Shown one piece after another: positions 29,947 to 39,197 of a DNA stretch of 64,000 nucleotides (the first letter of the stretch is position 1; the number at the start of each line of letters is the position of its first letter). The position numbers were made by a program, and so were the translations under genes. The notes beneath the pieces were generated by a model. It was not told the origin of the DNA, searched no databases, and saw only the letters and a program-made list of their open reading frames with translations. This DNA comes from Stenotrophomonas bentonitica (GTDB lineage Bacteria > Pseudomonadota > Gammaproteobacteria > Xanthomonadales > Xanthomonadaceae): NCBI RefSeq assembly GCF_002887735.1, contig NZ_PKQP01000001.1, positions 682,001-746,000 on the forward strand, given 5' to 3'.

Positions 29947-30567
29947 TCAGCCCGCCGTGGGCGGGCGGCGCAGGATGAACTCCAGGTCGCGCACGCTGCC
30001 GACCGGGAACTCGTAGGTGCCGACCTTGCTGAAGCCATAGCGGGCATAGAACCGCTGCGCGCCGAAGTTCTCCGACCAGACGCCCAGCCACAGCGTGCGC
30101 GGGCCTTCCCGTTCCAGCCAGGCCAGCGCGGTTTCGAACAGGCGGCTGCCCCAGCCGCAGCTCTGCTGGTCCTTGATCAGGTACAGCCGCTTGAGTTCGC
30201 CATCGCCGGGCTGCACCTCGGCATGCGGCAGGCCACAGGGGCCGGCGGCGGCATGGCCCACGGCGACGCCATCGAGCTCCAGCAGCCAGACCGCGTAATC
30301 GGGGTGTTCGAGGATGATGCGCTGGCGCTGCGCCGGGTAGGCCTCGTCGAGGAAGGCCTGCAGGTCCTCCGGCGGGTACAGATGGCCGAAGGTTTCCACG
30401 AAGGTACGCGCGGCCAGCACCGACAGGGTCTGGGCATCGTCCGGGGTGGCGCGGCGGATGGTGTAACGGCCTGGGGTCACGGCGGGAGCATCGGCATCGG
30501 CGGGAGCCGTCAATTTACCTGAACGCTGCGGCGATGGCGCCGCGTGACGATCAACGTTTTCGATCAT
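29947..30567 (-). CDS. GNAT-family N-acetyltransferase (copy 2)
   Basis: A GNAT acetyltransferase of about 206 residues. Conserved features include IRRATPDDAQTLSVLA, ELKRLYLIKDQQSCGWGSRLF (acetyl-CoA loop) and WSENFGAQRFYARYGFSKVG. It is clearly related to the GNAT at 10.3 kb, with near-identical strings around LWLGVWSEN and YARYG. The start is unsure: the ATG at 30567 lacks a good binding site, a longer form from 30624 is possible, and a GTG near residue 30 would give a length closer to copy 1. Substrate unknown. Confidence 0.83.
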   Translation of the reverse strand: MIENVDRHAAPSPQRSGKLTAPADADAPAVTPGRYTIRRATPDDAQTLSVLAARTFVETFGHLYPPEDLQAFLDEAYPAQRQRIILEHPDYAVWLLELDGVAVGHAAAGPCGLPHAEVQPGDGELKRLYLIKDQQSCGWGSRLFETALAWLEREGPRTLWLGVWSENFGAQRFYARYGFSKVGTYEFPVGSVRDLEFILRRPPTAG

Positions 30568-30651
30568 CACGGGCGCCACCCACGGCCCGGCACCGACCTC
30601 CGGCCGGTACCTGCCGCACCCCACGCCGGCCCATGGCCGGCGCTTGCCCGC

Positions 30652-32409
30652 TTATTCCTTGACCGCGCGCGGACGGACCTGGACGTGCACTTCCGCCAGC
30701 TGCTCGTCCGGGATCGGCGACGGGGCACCGGTCATCAGGCACTGCGCGCCGGTGGTCTTCGGGAACGGGATCACGTCGCGGATCGACTCGGTACCGGCCA
30801 TCAGCGCGGCGATACGGTCGATACCGAAGGCGATGCCACCGTGCGGCGGCGCGCCGAAACGCAGCGCGTCGAGCAGGAAGCCGAACTTGCCCTCGGCCTC
30901 TTCGGCCCCGATGCCCAGCAGGTCGAATACCGCGCTCTGCATGTCCGAGCGGTGGATACGGATCGAACCACCGCCGATCTCGTTGCCGTTGAGCACCATG
31001 TCATAGCCGCGCGATACGGCGGTCTTGGCGTTGGCGCGCAGATCGGCGATGTCATCCACTGCCGGCGCGGTGAAGGGGTGATGCAGGGCGACGTAGCGCT
31101 GGGCTTCGTCGTCGTACTCGAACATCGGGAAATCGGTGACCCACAGCGGTGCCCAGCCGGCGGCGACCAGGTTGAAGTCCTTGCCGGCCTTCAGGCGCAG
31201 GGCGCCCATGAAGTCGGAGACCTTGTTGTAGCCACCGGCGCCGAAGAACACGATGTCGCCATTGCCGGCGCCCACCTGGGCGACCAGCGCGGCGAAAGCC
31301 TCGTCGCTGAAGAACTTGGCGATCGGCGAGCTGACTTCGCCGCTCTCGCTGATCTTGATGTAGGCCAGGCCCTTGGCGCCGTACTTGGCGGCATGCGCGG
31401 CGTACTCGTCGATCTGCTTGCGCGACAGGCTGGCACCGCCCGGGATGCGCAGCGCAGCCACGCGGCCGTCGGCATCGTTGGCGGCCGCGGTGAACACCGG
31501 GAACTCGCTGGTCCTGACCAGTTCGGCCACGTCCACCAGCTCCAGCGCGATGCGCAGGTCCGGCTTGTCCGAGCCATAGCGACGCATCGCCTCGGCCCAG
31601 GTCATGCGCGGGAAGCTGGCGGCCAGCTCCACGTCCACCACCTCCTTGAAGATGGCGCGGATCATGGTTTCCACGAAGTCCTGCACGTCGCGCTCGCGCA
31701 CGAAGGCGAACTCCATGTCCAGCTGGGTGAATTCCAGCTGGCGATCGGCACGCAGGGCTTCATCGCGGAAGCAGCGCGCGATCTGGTAGTAGCGGTCGAA
31801 GCCGGCCACCATCAGGATCTGCTTGAACAGCTGCGGGCTCTGCGGCAGGGCGTAGAACTCGCCCGGGTGCATGCGCGCCGGCACCAGGAAGTCGCGGGCG
31901 CCTTCCGGGGTGGCCTTGGTCAGGATCGGGGTTTCAATGTCCTGGAAACCGGTGGCGTCCAGGTGACGGCGCAGGGCCTGCACCAGCTTGATGCGGGTGC
32001 GCTGCATGCGCTGCATTTCCGGGCGGCGCAGGTCCAGGTAACGGTACTTCAGGCGGGTTTCCTCGCCCGGGTTCTCGTGCGCGTGGAACGGCAGCGGCTC
32101 GGCCTTGTTGAGGATGGTGATCGACGTGGCGATCACTTCCACGCTGCCGGTGCGGAGTTTGTCGTTGGCCGCATGCCGCGCACGCACCACGCCTTCGACC
32201 TGCAGCACGTCCTCGTAGCCCAGGCTGGCGGCCACGGCGAACACGGCTGCGTTGTCGACTTCCACCGTCACCTGCACGATGCCTTCATGATCGCGCAGAT
32301 CGATGAAGACCACGCCGCCCTGGTTGCGGGCAACGTCGGTCCAGCCGGCGAGGGTAACGGTTTGGCCAATCAGGGTCTCGTCGACCAGGCCACAGAAGTG
32401 GGTACGCAT
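30652..32409 (-). CDS. aspS: Aspartyl-tRNA synthetase
   Basis: A class IIb aminoacyl-tRNA synthetase of 585 residues, the bacterial size. The N-terminal OB-fold anticodon-binding domain ([23 protein letters not shown]) precedes class II motif 1 and motif 2 ([20 protein letters not shown] near 215-235). A GAD insertion lies near 280-420, and motif 3 ([14 protein letters not shown]) near 520. The ATG at 32409 begins [11 protein letters not shown], a typical start. It is divergent from the DUF3011 gene upstream. Confidence 0.97.
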   Translation of the reverse strand: MRTHFCGLVDETLIGQTVTLAGWTDVARNQGGVVFIDLRDHEGIVQVTVEVDNAAVFAVAASLGYEDVLQVEGVVRARHAANDKLRTGSVEVIATSITILNKAEPLPFHAHENPGEETRLKYRYLDLRRPEMQRMQRTRIKLVQALRRHLDATGFQDIETPILTKATPEGARDFLVPARMHPGEFYALPQSPQLFKQILMVAGFDRYYQIARCFRDEALRADRQLEFTQLDMEFAFVRERDVQDFVETMIRAIFKEVVDVELAASFPRMTWAEAMRRYGSDKPDLRIALELVDVAELVRTSEFPVFTAAANDADGRVAALRIPGGASLSRKQIDEYAAHAAKYGAKGLAYIKISESGEVSSPIAKFFSDEAFAALVAQVGAGNGDIVFFGAGGYNKVSDFMGALRLKAGKDFNLVAAGWAPLWVTDFPMFEYDDEAQRYVALHHPFTAPAVDDIADLRANAKTAVSRGYDMVLNGNEIGGGSIRIHRSDMQSAVFDLLGIGAEEAEGKFGFLLDALRFGAPPHGGIAFGIDRIAALMAGTESIRDVIPFPKTTGAQCLMTGAPSPIPDEQLAEVHVQVRPRAVKE

Positions 32410-32580
32410 GGGGGTAAAGCTCCGCAGGAGAGTGCCGGCGCCAAGCTGCGCCGGAAAGCCCGTTATTCTGCGGCCGCCAGCCCGGCGGGGCAAATCCGGG
32501 CGCCGCGGCCCGGCATCACGCGCTCTGAACCGGGGGCGTTCCTATAGTCCGCGCACCAACGACCGCACGGGGATGTCGCC

Positions 32581-33531
32581 ATGCAACGCCGTCTGAGCAC
32601 CGTTTGCCTCACCCTTGCCCTGGCCTGTATGGCCCCGGCCCTGCACGCCCAGATCAGCACCCGGGCCTATGCCCCGGAGAATCTGTCGCAGTTGTCCTCC
32701 TCCGACCGCAGCCGGGTCATCACCCAGGAATACGCCGACCAGTCCAATGGCCGCCGGATCCCGGATGACCAGCTGCGCTTCTACCTGGCCCAGGTCAACT
32801 CGGGCTGGAGCTTCTCACGCATCAAGCAGGACATCGCCACCTCGCTGCGCGGCAACGGCAACGGCGGCGGCTGGAATGGCGGCGGCAACGGATCCGGCAA
32901 CAACGGCACGGTCCGCTGCGAAAGCCAGGACAACCGCGAGCGGGTCTGCAACACCGGCTGGCGCAGCGCCCGGCTGTCCCGGCAGATTTCAGGGACGACC
33001 TGTACCGAGGGCCGCAACTGGGGCTCGCGCAACGGCACCGTCTGGGTCAGCGGTGGCTGCCGGGCCGAATTCGTCGAGGGTCGCGGCAATGGCGGCAACT
33101 GGGGCGGCGGTAGCGGCACCGGGGCGACCATCCGCTGCGAGAGCCAGGACAACCGCGAGCGGACCTGCAACACCGGTTGGCGCAACGCGACCCTGGTCCG
33201 CCAGATCTCCGGCACGGCCTGTGTCGAAGGCCAGACCTGGGGCGTGCGCAATGGCGCGGTGTGGGTCAACCGCGGCTGCCGCGGCGAGTTCGCCGAGGCG
33301 CGTGGCAACAGCGGCGGCAACTGGGGCGGCGGTGGCAACAGCAACTACAGCGTGACCTGCAGCAGCAACGACAAACGCCAGCAGACCTGCGCGTGGGATG
33401 ACCGCCAGGGGCGCCCGGCACTGGTCCAGCAGCTGTCCGGCACGGCCTGCGTGGAGGGCCGCAGCTGGGGCTACAGCAATGGCAGCCTGTGGGTCAGCGG
33501 CGGCTGCCGCGCCCGCTTCGGAGCGCGCTGA
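32581..33531 (+). CDS. Exported DUF3011 protein, three repeats
   Basis: A 316-residue exported protein. Signal peptide to about residue 23 (LHAQIS). Residues 24-95 are helical and unassigned. Three DUF3011 domains follow at about 110-164, 183-237 and 257-313, each with CESQDNRERxC, SGTxCxEGxxW and VWVxxGCRxEF patterns, joined by Gly/Asn-rich linkers (GNGGGWNGGGNGSG-like). Each domain holds four cysteines that could form disulfides. The domain function is not established; repeated copies on flexible linkers suggest a cell-surface or matrix binding role. It is divergent from aspS. Confidence 0.82.
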   Translation: MQRRLSTVCLTLALACMAPALHAQISTRAYAPENLSQLSSSDRSRVITQEYADQSNGRRIPDDQLRFYLAQVNSGWSFSRIKQDIATSLRGNGNGGGWNGGGNGSGNNGTVRCESQDNRERVCNTGWRSARLSRQISGTTCTEGRNWGSRNGTVWVSGGCRAEFVEGRGNGGNWGGGSGTGATIRCESQDNRERTCNTGWRNATLVRQISGTACVEGQTWGVRNGAVWVNRGCRGEFAEARGNSGGNWGGGGNSNYSVTCSSNDKRQQTCAWDDRQGRPALVQQLSGTACVEGRSWGYSNGSLWVSGGCRARFGAR

Positions 33532-33614
33532 GCGGCCCGGCCCTGCACCCGGTGCCGACCGTGGGTCGGCACCTTGCGGCGCCGGCCACCTGCGGCCGGC
33601 GTCGGGAGACCGGG

Positions 33615-34250
33615 TTACGGTGCCGGCGTCTCACTGCCCCACGGCGCCGGCGGCAAAGCCACCGGCTTGGTCAGGTCGAACACCACCTGGAAGTGGCGCC
33701 CGCCCGGCCGGGTGAGCTCGTAGACGAAGCGCTGGTCGGGGTCTACTTCCATCGCCCAGGTGTTCTGCACGGAGGCCAGCATGTCGGCCTTGCGGAACAT
33801 CGCCACCGAATCCGAATCCACCGGGAACGACTGGCGCTGCGCGGTCCCCGGCGGCTTGCTGTCACCACCGTACATCGTGACCGCATCCGGGCTGCCATCC
33901 TCGTGGCGGTGATCATGCTTCAGGCGCAGGCCGTTCTCGGTGCGGCTCAGCACCCAGGTGCGCGAGTGGTCGTCGCCGACATGGAACGGGATCCGCAGCT
34001 CGTGTGCCGGATCCTCGCAGCCACGTACATGCATCACCAGGCGCTTGCCCTCGAAAGGATCGGGCGCATCGGTGCGCGGTTCGTTGACCGCGATGCGGCC
34101 TTCGAACGCCTTGCCGCAGTGCGCGGCTACGGCGGACATGAAGGCATCGGACGGTGCCATCGACACCTCGTGCCCGACGGTGTCATTGGTGCCGCTGCAG
34201 GCGGTGATCGCCAGCGCAGTGACCAAAGGAAGAAGTTTGACTGCGTTCAT
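33615..34250 (-). CDS. Hypothetical lipoprotein
   Basis: A 211-residue lipoprotein of unrecognised family. The signal ends in a lipobox ITAC (Cys18). The mature part has two internal cysteines (AAHCGKAFEG and VRGCEDP), probably disulfide bonded, and regular beta-strand-like stretches such as THxW-type SRTWVLSRTENGLRL and WAMEVDPDQRFVYEL. Similar proteins seem widespread in Xanthomonadaceae, but I cannot assign a function. It lies alone between the DUF3011 gene and the MFS transporter, transcribed away from the latter. Confidence 0.75.
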   Translation of the reverse strand: MNAVKLLPLVTALAITACSGTNDTVGHEVSMAPSDAFMSAVAAHCGKAFEGRIAVNEPRTDAPDPFEGKRLVMHVRGCEDPAHELRIPFHVGDDHSRTWVLSRTENGLRLKHDHRHEDGSPDAVTMYGGDSKPPGTAQRQSFPVDSDSVAMFRKADMLASVQNTWAMEVDPDQRFVYELTRPGGRHFQVVFDLTKPVALPPAPWGSETPAP

Positions 34251-34412
34251 GCCCCCACCCTAACGGGCGCGAGCGGGCAGCGCAAACCCCGCGCTTGATG
34301 CGACAGACAGGGTTGCCAACGCATCCGCGCCGCTGCAACCAGCGCTTCATTGCCCCTGTGTTATGGTCGGTCACGTGATTCGTTCGCCTTCTTCCCCACG
34401 AAGGACGCACGC

Positions 34413-35681
34413 GTGTTGCGGCTGACCGCCCTGCTCACCGGTGTGGCGCTGTTGCTGACCGGCAGCGGCCTGCTCGGGACATTGCTGGCGGTGCGCGGTG
34501 GTGAAGCCGGCTTCGGTGCCGGCACGTTGGGGTTGGTGATGTCCGGCTATTTCGCCGGGTTTTTCATCGGCACCTTCTTCGCCCCCTCGCTGATCGGCCG
34601 CATCGGCCATATCCGTGCGTTTGCCTTCTTTGCCGCCCTCGCCGCCATCGCGGTGCTGCTGCACCCGCTGTGGATCAATCCGGTGGGCTGGGGCGTACTG
34701 CGCATCCTCACCGGCATCGCCCTGGTCGGCCTGTACACGGTGATCGAGAGCTGGCTCAACGCCGAGCCCGACCCCCGGCTGCGCAGCCGCGCCTTCTCGC
34801 TCTACATGGTGGTCAATCTCTCGGCACTGGCCCTGGGCCAGGTGCTGCTGATGCTCGGCGATGCCGGCGCGACCTCGATGTTCATGCTCACCGCCATCCT
34901 GGTCTGCGCGGCGGTGTTGCCGGTCACCGCCACGCGGCTGCGCCCGCCGGAGATTCCCTCGGTGCCGCGCCTGAAACTGGCGCGCCTGTACGCGATGGCG
35001 CCGGTGGCGACCGTTGCCGCCGGCCTGTCCGGGCTGGCGATGGGCGCGTTCTGGGGCCTGCTGCCGGTGTACGCCGGCGAGGTCGGCCTGGATGGCAATG
35101 GCGTGGCCCTGTTCATGCTGACCGCCATCGCCGGTGGCGCGTTGCTGCAGTGGCCGCTGGGCCATATCAGCGACGGGCATGACCGCCGCACCGGGCTGGT
35201 CGCCCTCAGCCTGGCTGCGGCCGGCATCGCCGTCGTGGCGTCGCTGCCGATGATCCAGCTGCAGACCCATCTGCTGTTCGGCCTGTTCTTCTTCTACGGC
35301 GGGCTGGCCTTCGCCCTGTATCCCTTCGCCGTGGCGCACATGCTCGATTACCTGCCACGCGAAGACCTGCTGTCCGGGTGCTCCAGCCTGCTGCTGGTGC
35401 ATGGCGTGGGCGCTGCGCTCGGCCCGGCACTGGCCGGTGCGGCCATGCAACGCTTTGGCGCGCCTGCGCTGCCGTTGTACTTCGCGGTGGTGCTGATGCT
35501 GCTGGCGTTGTTCACCACCGCGCGCCTGCTCAGTTTCCAGCGCCTGCGCACGCATCCGGTCGGGTTCCGGCTGATGCTGCGCACCACGCCCTCGGCCCTT
35601 GAGCTCATGCCCGAGACCGACACCGCACCGCCGGATCCCGATACCCCCCTCCCCTCTGACTCCGATAAGGAAGTGCATTGA
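34413..35681 (+). CDS. YcaD-like MFS transporter
   Basis: A 422-residue major facilitator protein with 12 predicted membrane helices and a polar, acidic C-terminal tail. It resembles the YcaD subgroup (GYFAGFFIGTFFAP and RIGHIRAFAFFAAL). In S. rhizophila a YcaD-type transporter gene neighbours the glucosylglycerol synthase gene and is thought to move the solute. Here its stop overlaps the ggpPS start by 4 bases, so the two form an operon. A GTG start at 34413 is proposed: AAGGA stands 8 bases upstream, whereas the ATG at 34350 would add polar residues without a binding site. Confidence 0.85.
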   Translation: MLRLTALLTGVALLLTGSGLLGTLLAVRGGEAGFGAGTLGLVMSGYFAGFFIGTFFAPSLIGRIGHIRAFAFFAALAAIAVLLHPLWINPVGWGVLRILTGIALVGLYTVIESWLNAEPDPRLRSRAFSLYMVVNLSALALGQVLLMLGDAGATSMFMLTAILVCAAVLPVTATRLRPPEIPSVPRLKLARLYAMAPVATVAAGLSGLAMGAFWGLLPVYAGEVGLDGNGVALFMLTAIAGGALLQWPLGHISDGHDRRTGLVALSLAAAGIAVVASLPMIQLQTHLLFGLFFFYGGLAFALYPFAVAHMLDYLPREDLLSGCSSLLLVHGVGAALGPALAGAAMQRFGAPALPLYFAVVLMLLALFTTARLLSFQRLRTHPVGFRLMLRTTPSALELMPETDTAPPDPDTPLPSDSDKEVH

Positions 35682-37990
35682 CTGTTTCGACACCGACCTC
35701 CCTCACCCCAACCCGTACACCGCCGGCGCCGCCGGCACCGCAACTGATCCTTGCCACCGATCTGGATGGCACCTTCCTCGCCGGCGATGCCGCCGCGCGC
35801 CATCGGCTCTACCGGCTGGTCGACCAGCACCCCGGCATCCGTCTGATCTTCATCACCGGCCGCGGCCTGGAAGCGGTGATGCCCCTGCTCTCCGATCCGG
35901 CCATTCCGCGCCCGGACTACGTGGTCTGCGATGTCGGCGCCACCGTCGTCGATGGCCACACCCTGCAGCCGCTGCAGCCCCTGCAATCGATGATCGACGC
36001 GCACTGGCCGGGTGAGCAGGTGGTCGCCGCGGCGATGCGTCCGTTCACCGCGCTGCAGCGCCAGGACGTGCCGCAGGAACGCCGCTGCTCTTACTTCTGT
36101 GATCCGGACACGCTGGCGCCACTGCGCGCGCAGATCCAGGCGGCCGCACAGGCGCTGGGCTGCGATGTGCTGTATTCGGCCGACCGCTATCTGGACATCC
36201 TGCCGCCGGATACCGACAAGGGCCGCACCCTGGCCGCGCTTGCGCGCCTGCTGGAACTGCCGCGCGACCGCATCCTGGTGGCCGGTGACACCCTCAACGA
36301 CCTGTCGATGTACACCTCAGGTTTCCGCGGGGTGTGCGTCGGCGATTCCGAGCCGGCACTGACCGCCGCCACCGCCGACCTGGACCACACCTTCCACGCG
36401 CAGGCACCGGGGTGTGGCGGCATTCTCGAAGCGATCGAACATTTCCACCTGCTTGCCGATGACGATCCCTTCCTGCGCCCGCCGGCGCAGGCACGCGCAG
36501 ACGGGGCGGACCTGGTGATGGTCTACCACCGCCTGCCCTTCGATGAAGTCATGGAAGACGGCGTGCTGGTGCAGCGTCCGCCGCGCTCGCCGAACGGCAT
36601 CATTCCCTCGCTGCTGAGCTTCTTCGAAGGCGGCCAGAAAGGCTCCTGGGTGGCCTGGGGCATCGATGAGCCCAAGCGCGGCCCGTTCCAGACCCACCTG
36701 CCGGTGGATGCCGAGCGCTACCCGACCCTGACCGCCGCGCGCGTGCCGCTGAGCAAGCAGGAAGTGGACATCTTCTACAAGCGCTTTTCCAAGGAAGCGT
36801 TTTGGCCGATGCTGCATGTGTTCTGGGAGCGCGCCAAGTTCCGCGAGGAAGATTGGCAGGTGTTCCTGAAGGTCAACCGCAAGTTCGCCGAGGCCACTGC
36901 CGCCGAAGCCGCGCATGGCGCGACGGTGTGGATCCACGACTACAACCTGTGGATGGTGCCGGCCACGCTGCGCGAGCTGCGCCCGGACCTGAAGATCGCT
37001 TTCTTCCACCACACCTACTTCCCCTCGGCCGATGTGTTCAACGTGGTGCCGTGGCGCCGCGAGATCATCGGCAGCCTGCTCAGCTGCGATTACATCGGCT
37101 TCCACATTCCGCGCCAGGTGGAAAACTTCGTGGACGTGGTCCGCGGTGCGATGCCGGCCGAGCGCCTGGCGTGGGAAAGCTGCGCCCCGCGCTTCCTCAC
37201 CTACGGGTGCGCGGTTGGCCTGGACACGATGACCACGCGCCTGCGTGTGGGCGATCGCGAAGTCGCTCTGGGTGCACATCCGGTGGGCACCGACCTGCGC
37301 CGCATCCACAACGTGCTCGCACGCAGTGACGTGCGCAACGACATCTTCAAGCTGCGCCGCGAGATCGGCGCGCGCAAGCTGGTGCTCTCGGTGGAGCGCC
37401 TGGATTACACCAAGGGGACGCTGGCCAAGCTGGAGGCGTTCGAGCGCCTGCTGGAACAGCATCCGGATCGCCAGGGCAAGGTCACCCTGCTGATGATCTG
37501 CGTGCCGGCCGCGCGCGAGATGACCATCTACCGCACGCTGCAGAATCAGATCGAACAGGCCGTCGGGCGGATCAACGGCCGCTTCTCGCGGCTGGACTGG
37601 ACGCCGGTGCGCTTCTTCGCCCAGGCGCTGCCGTTCGAAGAAGTGGTGGCCCATTACGCCGCCGCGCAGGTGATGTGGATCACCCCGCTGCGTGATGGCT
37701 TGAACCTGGTGTCCAAGGAGTTCGTGGCCACGCAGGGGATCGAGGGCAGCAACGGCGTGCTGGTGCTCAGCGAATTCGCCGGGGCGGCGGCCGAGCTGAA
37801 GGGCGCGGTGCTGACCAATCCGCATGACCCGGCCGACCTCACCGCCGGCCTGCTGCAGGCGTTGTCGATGCCCGACGAGGAAGCCACCGGACGCATGCGC
37901 CAGCTGTTCGGCAGCGTGGAGTACTACGACGTGGATCGCTGGGGCCGGGAGTTCCTGGAGGCCGTGCGCACCAGCCAATCCGAAGGCTGA
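35678..37990 (+). CDS. ggpS: Glucosylglycerol-phosphate phosphatase/synthase fusion GgpPS
   Basis: A 770-residue bifunctional enzyme for the osmolyte glucosylglycerol. Residues 22-260 are a HAD phosphatase: DLDGT at 28-32, ITGRG near 60 and GDTLND near 202. Residues 280-765 are a GT20 synthase that joins ADP-glucose to glycerol-3-phosphate, closely matching cyanobacterial GgpS in HDYNLWMVP (420), FFHHTYFPS (443), ERLDYTKG (573) and WITPLRDGLNLV. The order phosphatase-synthase matches S. rhizophila GgpPS. The start is TTG at 35678, with AAGGAAG upstream, overlapping the transporter stop. Confidence 0.94.
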   Translation: MTVSTPTSLTPTRTPPAPPAPQLILATDLDGTFLAGDAAARHRLYRLVDQHPGIRLIFITGRGLEAVMPLLSDPAIPRPDYVVCDVGATVVDGHTLQPLQPLQSMIDAHWPGEQVVAAAMRPFTALQRQDVPQERRCSYFCDPDTLAPLRAQIQAAAQALGCDVLYSADRYLDILPPDTDKGRTLAALARLLELPRDRILVAGDTLNDLSMYTSGFRGVCVGDSEPALTAATADLDHTFHAQAPGCGGILEAIEHFHLLADDDPFLRPPAQARADGADLVMVYHRLPFDEVMEDGVLVQRPPRSPNGIIPSLLSFFEGGQKGSWVAWGIDEPKRGPFQTHLPVDAERYPTLTAARVPLSKQEVDIFYKRFSKEAFWPMLHVFWERAKFREEDWQVFLKVNRKFAEATAAEAAHGATVWIHDYNLWMVPATLRELRPDLKIAFFHHTYFPSADVFNVVPWRREIIGSLLSCDYIGFHIPRQVENFVDVVRGAMPAERLAWESCAPRFLTYGCAVGLDTMTTRLRVGDREVALGAHPVGTDLRRIHNVLARSDVRNDIFKLRREIGARKLVLSVERLDYTKGTLAKLEAFERLLEQHPDRQGKVTLLMICVPAAREMTIYRTLQNQIEQAVGRINGRFSRLDWTPVRFFAQALPFEEVVAHYAAAQVMWITPLRDGLNLVSKEFVATQGIEGSNGVLVLSEFAGAAAELKGAVLTNPHDPADLTAGLLQALSMPDEEATGRMRQLFGSVEYYDVDRWGREFLEAVRTSQSEG

Positions 37991-38000
37991 CGCGGGAACG

Positions 38001-38211
38001 GTAGTGCCGGCCGCTGGCCGGCGGCTCAAGGTAGTGCCGGCCGCTGGCCGGCGGCTCAAGGTAGTGCCGGCCGCTGGCCGGCTCCAAGCGGTGCCGGCTG
38101 CGGGCGATGCCGGTTTCATGGGTTGCCGGCCAGCGGCCGGCACTACGGCGTGCGCACCGACCAACGGTCGGTGCCTACCCTGTTCGCGCCGACCAACGGT
38201 TGGTGCCTCCC
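38001..38211. repeat. REP array of two palindrome types
   Basis: Three direct units (38001, 38031, 38061), the first two exactly 30 bases long, carry GTAGTGCCGGCCGCTGGCCG. An inverted copy lies at 38125-38146. A second palindrome type, GCACCGACCAACGGTCGGTG, follows at 38153-38178 with a degenerate copy at 38187-38211. They fill the 233-base gap between convergent ggpPS and blaL2 and could end or protect both transcripts. Confidence 0.9.
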
Positions 38212-38223
38212 GGGCGGTATCGC

Positions 38224-39126
38224 CTACCCGGCCTGCTGCATGATGCCTTCGGCGATCACGGCCACCTGCCGCAGCACATCGTTGCGGCCGGCATCGTCCA
38301 CCGTCGCGCCCTGCAGGTAGCTGGTCAGCACCCACGGCGCACCGCCGGCGAGCGGCCACAGGATGGCGATGTCGTTGGTGGTGTCCTCCCCGTTGCTGCC
38401 GGTCTTGTCGCCGACCCGCCACGCCTTGGACAAACCGGCACGCAGCCGCGCATCGCCGGTTTCGTTGTCGATCAACCAATCCGCCAGCTGCTGCCGCGAG
38501 GCAGGCTTCAGCACATCCCCGAGCACGAAGCGCTGCAGGCTGGCCGCCATCGCGGCCGGGCTGGTGGTATCGCGCGGGTCGCCGGGAGTGAAGCGGTTCA
38601 TCTCCGGCTCGAGCCGATCATTGCGGGTCACCGCATCGCCATTGGCACGCAGGAACGCGGTCACCCCGGCCGGTCCACCGACCACCCCCAGCAGCAGGTT
38701 CGCGGCAGGGTTGTCGCTGGTGATCATCGTTGCCCGGCACAGGTCGCGCACGGTGACATCCTTGCCGATGTGTCGCGTCGTCACCGGCGCATGCGAGAGC
38801 ATGTCCTGCTGGCGCACGGGGATGCGCTGGTCCAGCGGGAGCCTGCCCTGGTCGGCCAGATGCAGCACCGCAGCGGACAACACGAACTTGAACGTGCTGC
38901 ACATCGGGAAGCGCTCGTCCTGCCGGTTGCCAGTGCGCCAGCCAGTGCCGGTGTTGAGCAGGGTCACGCCCAGGCGACCGCCGCTGGCCGCTTCCAGCGC
39001 CGCGAAATCCTTCGCCGCGACGGCAGGTTGCGGCGAGGGCAGCGGCGTCTTGGCGAAGGCGGTGGCGGCCAATGCAGAGGCGGCAGCCGCGCCGGTCCAT
39101 TGCAGGAACTGTCGTCGAGCGATCAT
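38224..39126 (-). CDS. blaL2: L2-type class A beta-lactamase
   Basis: A periplasmic serine beta-lactamase of 300 residues, like the inducible L2 cephalosporinase of Stenotrophomonas. A Tat signal (ARRQFLQW, then an Ala-rich core to about residue 25) is typical of L2. Class A motifs are intact: STFK at 77-80, SDN at 137-139, EPEMN at 173-177 and KTG at 241-243. The ATG at 39126 follows AGGAG by 7 bases. Normally ampR is its immediate divergent neighbour; here a membrane-protein gene lies between them on the blaL2 strand. Confidence 0.95.
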   Translation of the reverse strand: MIARRQFLQWTGAAAASALAATAFAKTPLPSPQPAVAAKDFAALEAASGGRLGVTLLNTGTGWRTGNRQDERFPMCSTFKFVLSAAVLHLADQGRLPLDQRIPVRQQDMLSHAPVTTRHIGKDVTVRDLCRATMITSDNPAANLLLGVVGGPAGVTAFLRANGDAVTRNDRLEPEMNRFTPGDPRDTTSPAAMAASLQRFVLGDVLKPASRQQLADWLIDNETGDARLRAGLSKAWRVGDKTGSNGEDTTNDIAILWPLAGGAPWVLTSYLQGATVDDAGRNDVLRQVAVIAEGIMQQAG

Positions 39127-39150
39127 GCAGGTTCTCCTATTGAAGCCGCC

Positions 39151-39197
39151 ATGGTCGACAAACCGCGTCCAGCGGACAAACGACCATTTCAATGGTC
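39151..39197. promoter_or_regulatory. Candidate operator upstream of blaL2 (three ATGGTC half-sites)
   Basis: Three ATGGTC half-sites lie within 47 bases just upstream of blaL2: ATGGTC at 39151, GACCAT at 39182 and ATGGTC at 39192. The last two form the palindrome GACCATTTCAATGGTC across the stop codon of the gene upstream. Two direct ACAAAC copies lie between. A dyad of this size suits a LysR-type regulator such as AmpR, but binding is inferred. Confidence 0.4.

Noticed and set aside
10275..33531. Possible segmental duplication (GNAT plus DUF3011 gene at about 10-13 kb and at about 30-33 kb)
   Set aside because: Spacing is similar, but orientation differs and the intervening genes (response regulator versus aspS) are unrelated.
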